Source: GCA-1730015 sp964550655 (GTDB lineage Bacteria > Pseudomonadota > Gammaproteobacteria > Granulosicoccales > Granulosicoccaceae). Taken from it: DNA of 64,000 bases. Position 1 is the stretch's first letter; every line of letters starts with the position of its first letter. Of the stretch, positions 17,942 to 25,873 are shown in pieces. Under the pieces are notes generated by a model. That model worked only from the letters and a program-made list of their open reading frames with translations. It was not told where the DNA came from and made no database searches. The DNA lies in NCBI GenBank assembly GCA_964550655.1, contig CAZKAQ010000002.1:1-64000 (forward strand). The letters are read 5' to 3'. Both the position numbers and the translations under genes were made by a program.

Positions 17942-18029
17942 CTCGATGATGTGCTTTAAATGTAAGTGAACTACTAGATATTGTGCCATCTGGTAATACG
18001 GCAGATCGGAACTAGTTCACGTCATCGAG
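17942..18029. promoter_or_regulatory. Nested inverted repeat upstream of nrdJa
   Basis: The outer arms are CTCGATGATGTG (17942-17953) and CACGTCATCGAG (18018-18029), complementary at 11 of 12 positions. A second pair, GTGAACTA (17966-17973) and TAGTTCAC (18013-18020), is perfect and shares the CAC at 18018-18020 with the outer stem, so the two pairings compete. A small inner pair TGCC/GGCA (17984-17987, 18000-18003) is also possible. As DNA this could be an operator or a decayed element; as RNA it could form alternative structures in an nrdJ leader. Confidence 0.6.
17971..17986 (-). promoter_or_regulatory. NrdR-box-like site
   Basis: On the minus strand this reads GCACAATATCTAGTAG, agreeing with the NrdR consensus acaCwAtATaTwGtgt at all core capitals. 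It lies inside the loop of the nested inverted repeat, 253 nt upstream of the nrdJa start. NrdR is the general repressor of ribonucleotide reductase genes; its gene is not in this window. Confidence 0.4.
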
Positions 18030-18105
18030 AGCAGGGATAATAGAGGTCAGGTGTTTGGCTGGTCAATAGACACCTACAACAAAATGATGATTGTAATCTT
18101 TCAAA

Positions 18106-18121
18106 CCACAATATGATGTGA
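18106..18121 (+). promoter_or_regulatory. NrdR-box-like site (distal)
   Basis: CCACAATATGATGTGA matches the NrdR consensus at most positions. It is exactly 135 bp from the middle site, as the middle is from the proximal one. True NrdR boxes usually occur as closely spaced pairs, so this spacing argues against a classical arrangement. Confidence 0.3.
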
Positions 18122-18149
18122 TTCGTCTGTGGTAAAGCCGTGTATTAGC

Positions 18150-18158
18150 TGTGGATAA
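18150..18158 (-). promoter_or_regulatory. Perfect DnaA-box 9-mer
   Basis: TGTGGATAA is the complement of the TTATCCACA DnaA consensus. DnaA regulates nrdAB in Escherichia coli (known), so a role at nrdJa is conceivable. A 9-mer is expected by chance about once per two 64-kb windows, and it lies over 430 nt from the start codon. Confidence 0.25.
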
Positions 18159-18191
18159 ACTCTGCATAGGTTTTTTGAGCCAAAATCATTG

Positions 18192-19571
18192 TTATAGCAG
18201 CCAGAATGTCGCCAGGCTGAGAAAGGTCATTAATCCGACAACATCTGTGACTGTAGTGAGCAATACGCCGCCAGCGACAGCGGGATCTATGTTGAATTTT
18301 TTCAGCATGATCGGGATCAGGACTCCGGCCAGTGCTGCGACTGACATATTGACTATCAGTGCCAGCGCAATCACCAGCCCTACGCGTCCGTCTCCAAACC
18401 AGAGGTAGGCAATCAGCGCGACGACTATTGACCACATCAATCCGTTCAGCAGTCCGACAATCGCCTCCTTGGTTAAAATCCACCTGGTATTGCCGCTGCC
18501 AATCTGACCAAGTGCCTGACCGCGAATGACCAGCGTCAGTGTTTGCGAGCCCGCGATTCCGCCCATGCTTGGCACGATGCTCATCAGAATGGCGAGTGTG
18601 ACTATCTGGTCCAGTGTGTCTGCAAACTGCCCGGCAACCCACGATGCCAGAAACGCAGTGGCAAGATTAACCCCTAGCCAGATACTGCGGCGGCGCATGC
18701 TGCGCATAACCGGCGAGAAGTAATCGTCTTCCTGTCTCAGGCCTGCCATGCTCATCAGGGTTTGATCTGCGTCTTCACGAATAACATCAACGACATCATC
18801 GATAGTAATTCTGCCGAGCAAGCGATTGTTGTCATCGACCACTGGTGCTGAGATGAGATCGTGATCTTCGAACAAACGCGCGACGTCGGCATCATCCATC
18901 GCCACATTGATAACATCAACATCGGTTCGCATAACAGAGGCGACGGTCGCTTCAGGATCCTCTGTGAGTAGTCTTCTAATTGACAGCACACCTTCGTACT
19001 GGCCAAAGCGATCTATAATAATTATCCGGTCTGTGTGGCGTGGCATATCGCCTTTGTGACGCAGGAAACGTAGTACAACGTCAAGCGTGACATTGGATCG
19101 CACAGTGATGGCATCGAGATCCATCAGACCGCCGGCGCTGTCTTTCGGGTACGACAACACTGATTCCAGTCTGTCGCGATACTGCTTGGTCATACTCTGC
19201 AGTACTTCGTCGGTGACTTTGTCCGGCAGTGACTGTACAAAATCAGCCAGATCATCGACATCAAGGTTTTCGGTAATGGCGATCAGCTCTGCTGTGTCGA
19301 GATCTTTAAGCAGTGATTCGCGTACTTCATCACCGACCTCAAGCAGTACTTCACCCTCGTCTTTAAGGTCGATGTAGTCCCACAGCAACTTTCGCTTCGA
19401 CGGTGGCAGTGATTCCAGCAGATCAGCGATTTCAGCAGGCTGTAAGGCGTGTATCAGGGTGTGTGCTGATCTTAAGCTGCCACTGTTGAGAATTTCGGCA
19501 ACTGCGTTTTGTCGCTCTTCGTCTGTGATGTGACCGGAGTCGCGCATTGCCAGTTGCCTTGTTGTCTGCAT
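18192..19571 (-). CDS. mgtE: MgtE-family magnesium transporter
   Basis: MgtE is a Mg2+-gated magnesium channel of the inner membrane. The product shows the expected order: an N-terminal superhelical domain (LLESLPPSKRKLLWDYID and VQSLPDKV repeats), tandem CBS domains (about residues 135-260) and five C-terminal membrane helices. The pore-region motif SMGGIAGSQ and the TVTDVVG aspartate segment of the last helices are present. I give the ATG at 19571 (459 residues). An in-frame GTG lies upstream (19583), and the ATG at 19547 has the better ribosome-binding site, so the true start may be the latter. It follows ptsI on the same strand. Confidence 0.9.
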   Translation of the reverse strand: MQTTRQLAMRDSGHITDEERQNAVAEILNSGSLRSAHTLIHALQPAEIADLLESLPPSKRKLLWDYIDLKDEGEVLLEVGDEVRESLLKDLDTAELIAITENLDVDDLADFVQSLPDKVTDEVLQSMTKQYRDRLESVLSYPKDSAGGLMDLDAITVRSNVTLDVVLRFLRHKGDMPRHTDRIIIIDRFGQYEGVLSIRRLLTEDPEATVASVMRTDVDVINVAMDDADVARLFEDHDLISAPVVDDNNRLLGRITIDDVVDVIREDADQTLMSMAGLRQEDDYFSPVMRSMRRRSIWLGVNLATAFLASWVAGQFADTLDQIVTLAILMSIVPSMGGIAGSQTLTLVIRGQALGQIGSGNTRWILTKEAIVGLLNGLMWSIVVALIAYLWFGDGRVGLVIALALIVNMSVAALAGVLIPIMLKKFNIDPAVAGGVLLTTVTDVVGLMTFLSLATFWLL

Positions 19572-19609
19572 GCCGGACAACACAGTGTGTAAGTAATATG
19601 CCGGAAAGA

Positions 19610-19624
19610 AATAGTCCGGGTTAA
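19610..19624. mobile_element. Solo end related to the MITE at the window start
   Basis: AATAGTCCGGGTTA here is identical over 14 nt to the right end plus target site of the element at 2-184. On the minus strand it reads TTAA followed by CCCGGACTATT, the same target-then-terminus order. No second end was found within about 150 bp, so it would be a remnant. The TTA overlaps the ptsI stop codon. Confidence 0.45.
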
Positions 19625-21354
19625 GAGTTTATTTTTTCCAACAGTGCAGATTGTTTTTCTTTGTCGGTACAGTGCAGGAAACCGAGTGCCGGCCTGCGCA
19701 CGGTTGACATACGTGTCTGGCGCAGCACATTTTTAATTTCAAGAATTGAATTGGGTGGCATGCTGAATTCGCGCAGACCCAGGCCCAGCAACAATCTTGT
19801 GTATTTCGGGTTGCCCGCCATCTCGCCACACATGGTGACAGGAATTTTGTGTTTTATACCGGCATCTATGACCATTTTAATTAACGATAGCACTGCCGGG
19901 TTGATCGGATCGTAAAGATAGTTTACCTGATCATCAATGCGGTCTATGGCCAGCGTATATTGAATCAGATCATTAGTGCCGATAGACAGAAAGTCCAGAT
20001 GTTCGGCAAAGTGATTTGCAGAAATTGCTGCAGCCGGTACTTCAATCATGCCGCCAATTTGAATTTTTTCATCAAACTTGTATCCCTTTGCCCGCATAGA
20101 ATCTTTGGTATGCTCAAGCAGTTGCCTGGCTTGCAGAAGTTCCGGTACGGTGGTCAACATCGGGAACATGATCTTGATCGGGCCTTTTGCCGAAGCTCTC
20201 AAAATGGCTCTTAGCTGTGGCACAAAAATAGACAGGTCGTTCAGGCACAGGCGTATTCCGCGTAATCCCATGGCCGGGTTGTGCGCCATCGGTCCTGCAC
20301 TTTCCAGGTCTATTTTCTTATCGGCACCGAGATCTGCTGTTCTTATTGTCAGCGGTGCCCCTTTGAGCGCACGGATAACCTTGGTGTAGGTTTTATAGTG
20401 CTCCTCTTCGTCAGGGACTTTGTTTTCCTGCAAATATAAAAACTCTGTTCGATACAAGCCGACGCCTGCTGCGTTAACTCGTTTTAGTTGCTTGAGGTCT
20501 TCCTCTACTTCAATGTTGGCAAGCAGGGTTATCTTTTCACCGCTTTTTGCACGGGACTTTGCATCATTGAGTTTGCCGAGTTCCTTGGCTTTGCGGCGCA
20601 GATCACGTTGCCGTTTATGGAAGTGCTCGATGAGCGTTTCATCGGGTTCTGCGAGTACCAGTCCGCTCTCGCCATCAATGACCAGCGCTTCACCGGCTTT
20701 AAGGAATTGTCTGGCGTCATGCAGGCCAACAACTGCAGGCAGGTCAAGGCTGCGCGCGAGAATCGCTGTGTGTGATGACGGGCCACCCATCTCGGTGACA
20801 AAACCTGCGACCCCTGAGTTCTGCATGATCAGAGTGTCGGCAGGGGTCAGGTCGTCAGCGATGATTATTCTGTTTTTCCATTGCTCCTTCTTGTCTATCG
20901 ATCTGGCTTTGCCGTTTGAAACCAGTGCGTCCATGATGTGGTTGAATACATGCTTTACGTCATCCTGACGGGTGGCGATGTACGGGTCATCCATACTGTC
21001 GAAGACTTTTACTATCGCATCACGCTGCAGCTTAAGTGCCCACTCTGCGTTGCACTGTTTCTCTTTTATGATTTCAATCGGTGAGCTTGCCATCATGGCA
21101 TCGTCGAGCATCAACAGATGTGTCTCTATAAAAGAGCTGACGTCATCAGGGGATTCTTTGGGTATTTCCTTGCCAATCTTCAGCAGATTTTTTTTTGCAT
21201 TGCTATGTGCGGTTTTGTAGCGCTTTACTTCTCTGCCGAGGTCTTTCTTTTCTATGCTCTTTTCGATGTACTCGTGCTGATTGCGACGCAGAATAAAAAC
21301 ATCGCCAATCGACACACCGCGCGAAACGCCCATGCCGTTTAACATGAGTGCCAT
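19621..21354 (-). CDS. ptsI: PTS phosphotransferase, enzyme I
   Basis: Enzyme I autophosphorylates with phosphoenolpyruvate and passes phosphate to HPr. The 577-residue protein has the phospho-histidine segment GGPSSHTAILAR (His195), the PEP-site segments LYRTEFLYL and MFPMLTTVPEL, and the catalytic MCGEMAGNP near the C-terminus. It lacks the GAF domain that defines PtsP, so in architecture it is the PtsI form, although its neighbours (rpoN, ptsN, rapZ) are those of the nitrogen PTS. Its start overlaps the ptsH stop by one base. No sugar-specific EIIBC permease is in the window, so the role is probably regulatory. Confidence 0.93.
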   Translation of the reverse strand: MALMLNGMGVSRGVSIGDVFILRRNQHEYIEKSIEKKDLGREVKRYKTAHSNAKKNLLKIGKEIPKESPDDVSSFIETHLLMLDDAMMASSPIEIIKEKQCNAEWALKLQRDAIVKVFDSMDDPYIATRQDDVKHVFNHIMDALVSNGKARSIDKKEQWKNRIIIADDLTPADTLIMQNSGVAGFVTEMGGPSSHTAILARSLDLPAVVGLHDARQFLKAGEALVIDGESGLVLAEPDETLIEHFHKRQRDLRRKAKELGKLNDAKSRAKSGEKITLLANIEVEEDLKQLKRVNAAGVGLYRTEFLYLQENKVPDEEEHYKTYTKVIRALKGAPLTIRTADLGADKKIDLESAGPMAHNPAMGLRGIRLCLNDLSIFVPQLRAILRASAKGPIKIMFPMLTTVPELLQARQLLEHTKDSMRAKGYKFDEKIQIGGMIEVPAAAISANHFAEHLDFLSIGTNDLIQYTLAIDRIDDQVNYLYDPINPAVLSLIKMVIDAGIKHKIPVTMCGEMAGNPKYTRLLLGLGLREFSMPPNSILEIKNVLRQTRMSTVRRPALGFLHCTDKEKQSALLEKINS

Positions 21355-21623
21355 TATTCGTCTTCTCCGAATTTGGATTCAATCAAATGAATGACTGAGT
21401 TCATCGCTTCGTTCTCGTCGGCACCTTGTACAAACAGTGTAACGGTGTTGCCCCGGCTTGCGGCGAGCATCATGACGCTCATAATGCTTTTTGCATTGAC
21501 ACGTTGATCCTGCTTTTCAATTTCGATTGAGCTTGCGAATGCACCGGCGATCTTCACGAGTTTGGCTGCAGCGCGTGCGTGCAGCCCCAACTTGTTGGTG
21601 ATTTCAATTTCCCGCTCTAACAT
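21354..21623 (-). CDS. ptsH: Phosphocarrier protein HPr/NPr
   Basis: An 89-residue HPr-family phosphocarrier. The active histidine is His15 in NKLGLHARAA. The serine that HPr kinase phosphorylates in other bacteria is present at the canonical position, Ser46 in NAKSIMSVM. It sits between rapZ and ptsI and is translationally coupled to ptsI (TAATG). By position it corresponds to Escherichia coli npr (ptsO). It should relay phosphate from enzyme I to PtsN. No hprK gene was found in its usual place between ptsN and rapZ, so the Ser46 branch may be unused. Confidence 0.92.
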   Translation of the reverse strand: MLEREIEITNKLGLHARAAAKLVKIAGAFASSIEIEKQDQRVNAKSIMSVMMLAASRGNTVTLFVQGADENEAMNSVIHLIESKFGEDE

Positions 21624-21656
21624 TTCACGGCTCCGGATGCGGTGCGCCGATTCACG

Positions 21657-22511
21657 TCAGGAAATCTCGCGATGTTTAACTGATATTTGATCAATTTTAC
21701 TTTTAATTTTATCGCGCACCGTCTCAACAATGTATACCGATCTGTGGCGCCCGCCGGTACAGCCTACTGATATGGTCAGGTAGGCGCGGTTCTCTGATTC
21801 GAATACCGGTGTCCAGTCGAGAAAGAATTTGCTGATGTCGTCAGCCATTTTATTTACAACGGTATGCTGTTGCAGAAACTCGGCTACCGGTGCATCTTTG
21901 CCTGTCATAGGTCTCAGTGCTGCAGACCAGTAGGGGTTGGGCAGGCACCTGACATCAAAGATGAAGTCAGTTCCATAGGGTGGTCCGTGTTTGAAGCCGA
22001 ATGATTGTAGTAGTACGTTGACAGGTTGTCTGTTGAGCCCGATCACACGCTTACGCATGACCTCACGCAGCTGATGTAAATTCAGATTGGTTGTGTCGAT
22101 ACTGACATCAGCGCATTGTTCAACGGCAACCAGCATCGAGCGTTCTGCCACAATTGCTGTGCCCAGTGGAGCGCCGCTTTGAGACAACGGATGCTTGCGC
22201 CGGGTTTCACTGAAACGTGTAACCAGCGTGTCATTGTGAGCATCAAGGAAAACCACCTTGGTTTCTACGCCGAGTGACTGTACCTGGGTGATATAAGACC
22301 GGAACTGACCAAGCAGCTCGATCTGTCCGCGTGCATCGACAACTACTGCAACGCGATCATAGACTTTGGGATCCTGCGACATCTTTGCGGCAAGATCGAC
22401 CAACATACTGTTAGGCAGGTTATCGATGCAATAATAGCCTTCATCTTCGAGCGTGTGCAGCGCGACACTCTTACCTGCTCCGGACAGACCGCTGATTATT
22501 GTGAGTTGCAT
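21657..22511 (-). CDS. rapZ: RNase adapter / nucleotide-binding protein RapZ
   Basis: RapZ binds UDP-GlcNAc-pathway signals and small RNAs, and in Escherichia coli targets GlmZ for RNase E cleavage. The 284-residue protein has the N-terminal P-loop GLSGAGKS (residues 8-15), followed by ALHTLEDEGYYCIDNLP. The C-terminal half has the conserved SFGFKHGPPYGTDFIFDVRCLPNPY and ISVGCTGGRHRSVYI, the latter a phosphate/sugar-binding segment. Encoded 33 nt upstream of ptsH on the minus strand. Whether the sRNA circuit exists in this organism cannot be told. Confidence 0.95.
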   Translation of the reverse strand: MQLTIISGLSGAGKSVALHTLEDEGYYCIDNLPNSMLVDLAAKMSQDPKVYDRVAVVVDARGQIELLGQFRSYITQVQSLGVETKVVFLDAHNDTLVTRFSETRRKHPLSQSGAPLGTAIVAERSMLVAVEQCADVSIDTTNLNLHQLREVMRKRVIGLNRQPVNVLLQSFGFKHGPPYGTDFIFDVRCLPNPYWSAALRPMTGKDAPVAEFLQQHTVVNKMADDISKFFLDWTPVFESENRAYLTISVGCTGGRHRSVYIVETVRDKIKSKIDQISVKHREIS

Positions 22512-22627
22512 TCGGTGGTTTCCGTCATCTTGTGCTTCGACAGCATCACCTGTAAGTATACAGTCTGATAGAAATACTGCATCAAAGCCTTTGTAGAATG
22601 CATTGCCGGTGAATCGACACCGATGCG

Positions 22628-23116
22628 TCAGCTTTTTTCGTCTGACTCATCGGGTTGATCGAGGCTTTTTAGTATTGCCAGCATTTGCGCCGAGGAGCGT
22701 GTATCTCTGATTGAATCCCGGTTTTGCGCTTCATTGAAAAATTTGGCCAGGCTGGCGAGAGTTTTCAGGTGTCCATCTACTTCGTGCTCAGGTATCAATA
22801 GTCCGATGATGATATCAACCGGTTGACCGTCTGCGGCGTCGAAATCGACTGGTTCTGCGAGCGTTATAGCAGCCCCAACGGGTTCACTGATAAAATCAAC
22901 CCGACCGTGTGGAATTGCGACGCCGTGACCTATGCCGGTGCAGCCGAGACGTTCTCTGGCCGCGAGTGCGTCCATAACATCCATGTCGACACTGTCGTCG
23001 AGCTCGTTCTCATCGAGACTGTTCTCGATTAGTTCGGCAAGTGATTGCAGGCACTTTTTCTTGCTGCTCAAGGATGCGCGACAGGAAACTCGCAAGATAT
23101 CAAAGAGATGGTTCAT
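22628..23116 (-). CDS. ptsN: PTS IIA-like nitrogen-regulatory protein PtsN
   Basis: PtsN (EIIA-Ntr) is the terminal phosphoacceptor of the nitrogen PTS and regulates potassium and other transport by protein contact. The 162-residue protein belongs to the mannitol/fructose EIIA fold. The phosphorylated histidine is His70 in GIGHGVAIPHGRV. The gene lies between hpf and rapZ, as in many gammaproteobacteria. A 116-nt gap separates it from rapZ; hprK, which occupies this place in several related lineages, is absent. Confidence 0.93.
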   Translation of the reverse strand: MNHLFDILRVSCRASLSSKKKCLQSLAELIENSLDENELDDSVDMDVMDALAARERLGCTGIGHGVAIPHGRVDFISEPVGAAITLAEPVDFDAADGQPVDIIIGLLIPEHEVDGHLKTLASLAKFFNEAQNRDSIRDTRSSAQMLAILKSLDQPDESDEKS

Positions 23117-23301
23117 TTAAGGCAGGGCCGGAGTCCGATTTACTACGGTTGAAAAGAATATTACTCGTGCGCGTGCGGCAGTTTATAGCACAAGATCAGT
23201 GCGCACGAGCGATATCCTCGATAGAAAATTACTTTATTGCACTCAGGGTGCCGGGTCGGACGTGATTGATATGGCAGATCGATAAATTGATCCGAATAGC
23301 T

Positions 23302-23324
23302 GGCCTGCGCATTAATCGCAGGCC
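23302..23324. other. Hairpin downstream of hpf
   Basis: GGCCTGCG and CGCAGGCC form a perfect 8-bp stem around a 7-nt loop, 35 nt beyond the hpf stop. T-rich sequence follows only on the plus strand, while hpf and ptsN are on the minus strand. It may therefore protect the hpf 3' end, or be a weak attenuator, rather than a strong terminator. Confidence 0.55.
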
Positions 23325-23358
23325 GGTTTTGGTTAAATTAATGTTTCTGCACAGTTAG

Positions 23359-23700
23359 TTAGAGTGGCTGTTGATCCTCGTTATCGGTGACGATTTTATC
23401 TTTGTCCCGCCGATGGTGGTCTTTGACTTTTTCTTTGTGCTTGATTAGTTGACGGTCCAGTTTGTCTGTTAGCAGGTCGATGGCAGCGTACATATCTTCT
23501 TCGATAGTATCTGCGAAAAGCTGGTTGCCTTTTACGTTAACAGTTGCTTCGGCTTTTTGTCTGAGTTTCTCTACGCTTAGAATGACATGGACGTCCTGTA
23601 CATCGTCAGAATGACGTTCGAGACGATCCATTTTGGAGCTGACATACTGTCGAAGAGAATCGGTAACATCGAGATGATGTCCGGTAACTGTCAGATTCAT
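23359..23700 (-). CDS. hpf: Ribosome hibernation-promoting factor
   Basis: HPF binds the 30S decoding region of idle ribosomes and promotes 100S dimers in stationary phase. The 113-residue protein is the short or intermediate form, with MNLTVTGHHLDVTDSLRQYV at the N-terminus and a basic second half (LDRQLIKHKEKVKDHHRRDK). A good AGGAGA ribosome-binding site precedes the ATG. It lies in the conserved rpoN-hpf-ptsN order, but here 625 nt separate it from rpoN, so it probably has its own promoter. Confidence 0.93.
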   Translation of the reverse strand: MNLTVTGHHLDVTDSLRQYVSSKMDRLERHSDDVQDVHVILSVEKLRQKAEATVNVKGNQLFADTIEEDMYAAIDLLTDKLDRQLIKHKEKVKDHHRRDKDKIVTDNEDQQPL

Positions 23701-23737
23701 GCGCTTTTCTCCTGTGTTTTATAATTGGTAAAGTAAC

Positions 23738-23758
23738 GCACGGGCTTTCACCCCGTGC
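23738..23758 (-). promoter_or_regulatory. Hairpin in the hpf 5' leader
   Basis: GCACGGG and CCCGTGC form a perfect 7-bp stem with a 7-nt loop, ending 37 nt upstream of the hpf ATG. It does not occlude the ribosome-binding site. It could stabilise the leader or act as a protein site. Confidence 0.4.
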
Positions 23759-24276
23759 AGAGTACCTTGATGGAGTTGTTGGTTGGTGACAAAGCTCTAT
23801 AGTTGAAGAGTTGTATAATTTTTTTTGACAACCGATTCTGTTCAGGTGCTCTGAACGTTTCTTGTGATGAGTAGCAGTGATGTAGTCAGGCTTGTTATAG
23901 TTCGTTAATGCATAAGCCAAAACGACATGTTCAGGAACATCATAGGAAAAAAAATAATCGGTTGAAGAGTTGTTGAATGGAGGAGTTGCTGCTGTTTTTT
24001 GTAAAGAATGAGTCAGCTCAGGCATTGCGCCGCCGACTGTGTGTGCTGCGGAAGATCGGGTTTTTCCGGTCTTAAAGACATCCATTGCAACTAGTGTTTT
24101 GATGGGATTAGCCTTTTGTACATATTGCCCTCTGTTCTAATACCTATCAGTTACATACAAATTATTAGACAAGACTACTGCTTGACGGCAAACAATTCCT
24201 GAAACGAATACTGTTGTTTTCCGAAGTACATGTTTTTGCCTTCAAAGATACCCTACCATAATTTTTACTCTTGTAT

Positions 24277-24295
24277 ACCGGGCATTGTGCCCGGT
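24277..24295. terminator. Hairpin after rpoN
   Basis: ACCGGGCA and TGCCCGGT pair perfectly around a TTG loop, 31 nt beyond the rpoN stop. The following TTTTATAATT lies on the plus strand, so for the minus-strand rpoN transcript this is a stable 3' hairpin lacking a good T-run. Termination is plausible but unproven. Confidence 0.5.
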
Positions 24296-24325
24296 TTTAT
24301 AATTATAAAATTTAAATTATCTTAT

Positions 24326-25873
24326 TCAGTTGAGACGCTTTCGTTCGTTTGAAGGCGGAATAGACATTGATTCCCGGTACTTGGCCACAGTTCTGCGTGC
24401 TACCTGTATGCCCGAGGCGACCAGTGTGTTAGCGATTTTACTGTCACTCAACGGTTTGCCCGGATCCTCTTTGGCGATAAATTTGCGGATCATTGCCCGG
24501 ATTGCAGTGGCTGAACATTCGCCGCCATCAGATGTGGATACATGGCTTGAGAAGAAGTATTTAAATTCAAAAATACCGCGCGGTGTGTGAATATATTTTT
24601 GCGTGGTAACTCTGGATATGGTTGACTCATGTAATTCCAGATGTTCTGCAATATCTCGTAGTACCAATGGCCGCATGGCTTCATCACCATACTCCAGAAA
24701 ACCACGTTGTCGTTCAACGATGGCAGTGCCAACCCGCAATAGTGTTTCATTCCGGCTTTGAAGGCTTTTGATAAACCAGCGTGCTTCCTGAAGCTGATTG
24801 CGCATGTAGTTGTTATCATCGCTTTTATCAGCGCGCTTCACCAACCCTGCATACATAGAATTAACAGAAAGTCTTGGTGCGATGTCAGGGTTGAGTTCTA
24901 CTCGCCACACGCCTTTGATTTTTTTTACGAAAACATCAGGTACGATGTATTGTGGTTCTTTTGATACAACTTGTGAACCGGGTCTTGGGGTCAGGCTCTG
25001 GATGGTTTGAATTGAACTTTGCAGCTGTGCATCGTTGATTTTTAACTGACGTTTGATTTTTGCAAAATCGCGTGAAGCCAGCATTTGCAGATGTTCGCCA
25101 ATCAATTTTTTACATACTTCAATGTGTGGAGTGGAATCCATTTCATGTAACTGAATCAGCATGCACTCACGAGTGTCACGTGATCCACAGCCGATCGGGT
25201 CGAGCTGTTGGATAAGTCGAAGTATTGCTTCGATTTCTTCTTCTTCGCAGTGATCTTCAGGATTATCAAGATTTGCGTTTACCGCGTCGATGATAACGCA
25301 TAGCTCATCTTCGAGATAACCATTGTCGTCAATGCAGTTAATTAAAGTCGAGGCGATAATCTGGTCAATATCCGAGAGCTTGCGCAGACGAAGCTGATCC
25401 ATCAGATGTTCTTGAAGATTGCCTGCCCCGGCACTTGTATACTCTGTGAAGTCGCGTTGATTTTCATCGCCGGATTGTCCGGTTGCGGCACCGTAGGCAG
25501 ACTCGTAGATATCTTCCCATGCACTATCTACCGGAAGCTCATCCGGAATGTCCGGTGTGGAATCAGCTACTTCAACAGTGGCAGAGATATCTTCCATCGG
25601 GTCATTGTTCTCTGCCGATGTATTATCTTCATTGCTGTTGTTGTCTTCCTGGGACTTACTCTCGCGCTCGTTGTCACTGCGCATTTTAGCAGCGTCTTTT
25701 TCCGGGTTATCTTCACCTTCTTCCTGTACTTCAAGCATTGGATTGCTTTCCAGTGCTTCTTGTATTTCGGTTTGTAACTCAAGTGTTGATAGTTGCAGCA
25801 GTTTGATTGCTTGCTGCAATTGAGGAGTCATGGCCAGTTGCTGGCCCATTTTAACTTGTAAAGATTGCTTCAT
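24326..25873 (-). CDS. rpoN: RNA polymerase sigma-54 factor
   Basis: RpoN directs RNA polymerase to -24/-12 promoters that need AAA+ activators, controlling nitrogen use, motility and other functions. The ATG at 25873 gives MKQSLQVKMGQQLAMTPQLQ, the standard region I opening rich in Gln and Leu, and a 515-residue protein. An acidic region II follows, then the core-binding and DNA-binding domains, with the RpoN box ARRTVAKYRE at about residues 492-501. The open frame extends to 25969, but that extension is unlike the family. It sits between lptB and hpf as in most gammaproteobacteria. Confidence 0.95.
   Translation of the reverse strand: MKQSLQVKMGQQLAMTPQLQQAIKLLQLSTLELQTEIQEALESNPMLEVQEEGEDNPEKDAAKMRSDNERESKSQEDNNSNEDNTSAENNDPMEDISATVEVADSTPDIPDELPVDSAWEDIYESAYGAATGQSGDENQRDFTEYTSAGAGNLQEHLMDQLRLRKLSDIDQIIASTLINCIDDNGYLEDELCVIIDAVNANLDNPEDHCEEEEIEAILRLIQQLDPIGCGSRDTRECMLIQLHEMDSTPHIEVCKKLIGEHLQMLASRDFAKIKRQLKINDAQLQSSIQTIQSLTPRPGSQVVSKEPQYIVPDVFVKKIKGVWRVELNPDIAPRLSVNSMYAGLVKRADKSDDNNYMRNQLQEARWFIKSLQSRNETLLRVGTAIVERQRGFLEYGDEAMRPLVLRDIAEHLELHESTISRVTTQKYIHTPRGIFEFKYFFSSHVSTSDGGECSATAIRAMIRKFIAKEDPGKPLSDSKIANTLVASGIQVARRTVAKYRESMSIPPSNERKRLN

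Larger units (their letters stand above)
17719..18191 (-). promoter_or_regulatory. Long upstream regulatory region of nrdJa
   Basis: This 473-bp stretch between nrdJa and the mgtE stop codon holds no supported gene. It contains the nested inverted repeat at 17942-18029, three NrdR-box-like sites (17836-17851, 17971-17986, 18106-18121) and a perfect DnaA-box 9-mer at 18150-18158. I saw none of the conserved segments of a cobalamin riboswitch. No promoter hexamers were convincing. Confidence 0.55.
23701..24325. other. 625-bp gap between rpoN and hpf
   Basis: This gap is unusually long for an operon that is normally compact. It contains a GCACGGG/CCCGTGC hairpin (23738-23758) in the presumed hpf leader and a second hairpin (24277-24295) after rpoN. 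An open frame spans 23606-24085 on the minus strand, but it overlaps hpf in another frame and resembles nothing I know. No convincing promoter was found. Confidence 0.5.

Noticed and set aside
17719..18191. Cobalamin riboswitch upstream of nrdJa
   Set aside because: I looked for the B12-box and its GCCACTG core on both strands and did not see them.
23606..24085. 159-residue minus-strand open frame between rpoN and hpf
   Set aside because: It overlaps the hpf 5' coding region by about 95 nt in another frame, has no recognisable domain and unusual composition, and has no clear ribosome-binding site.
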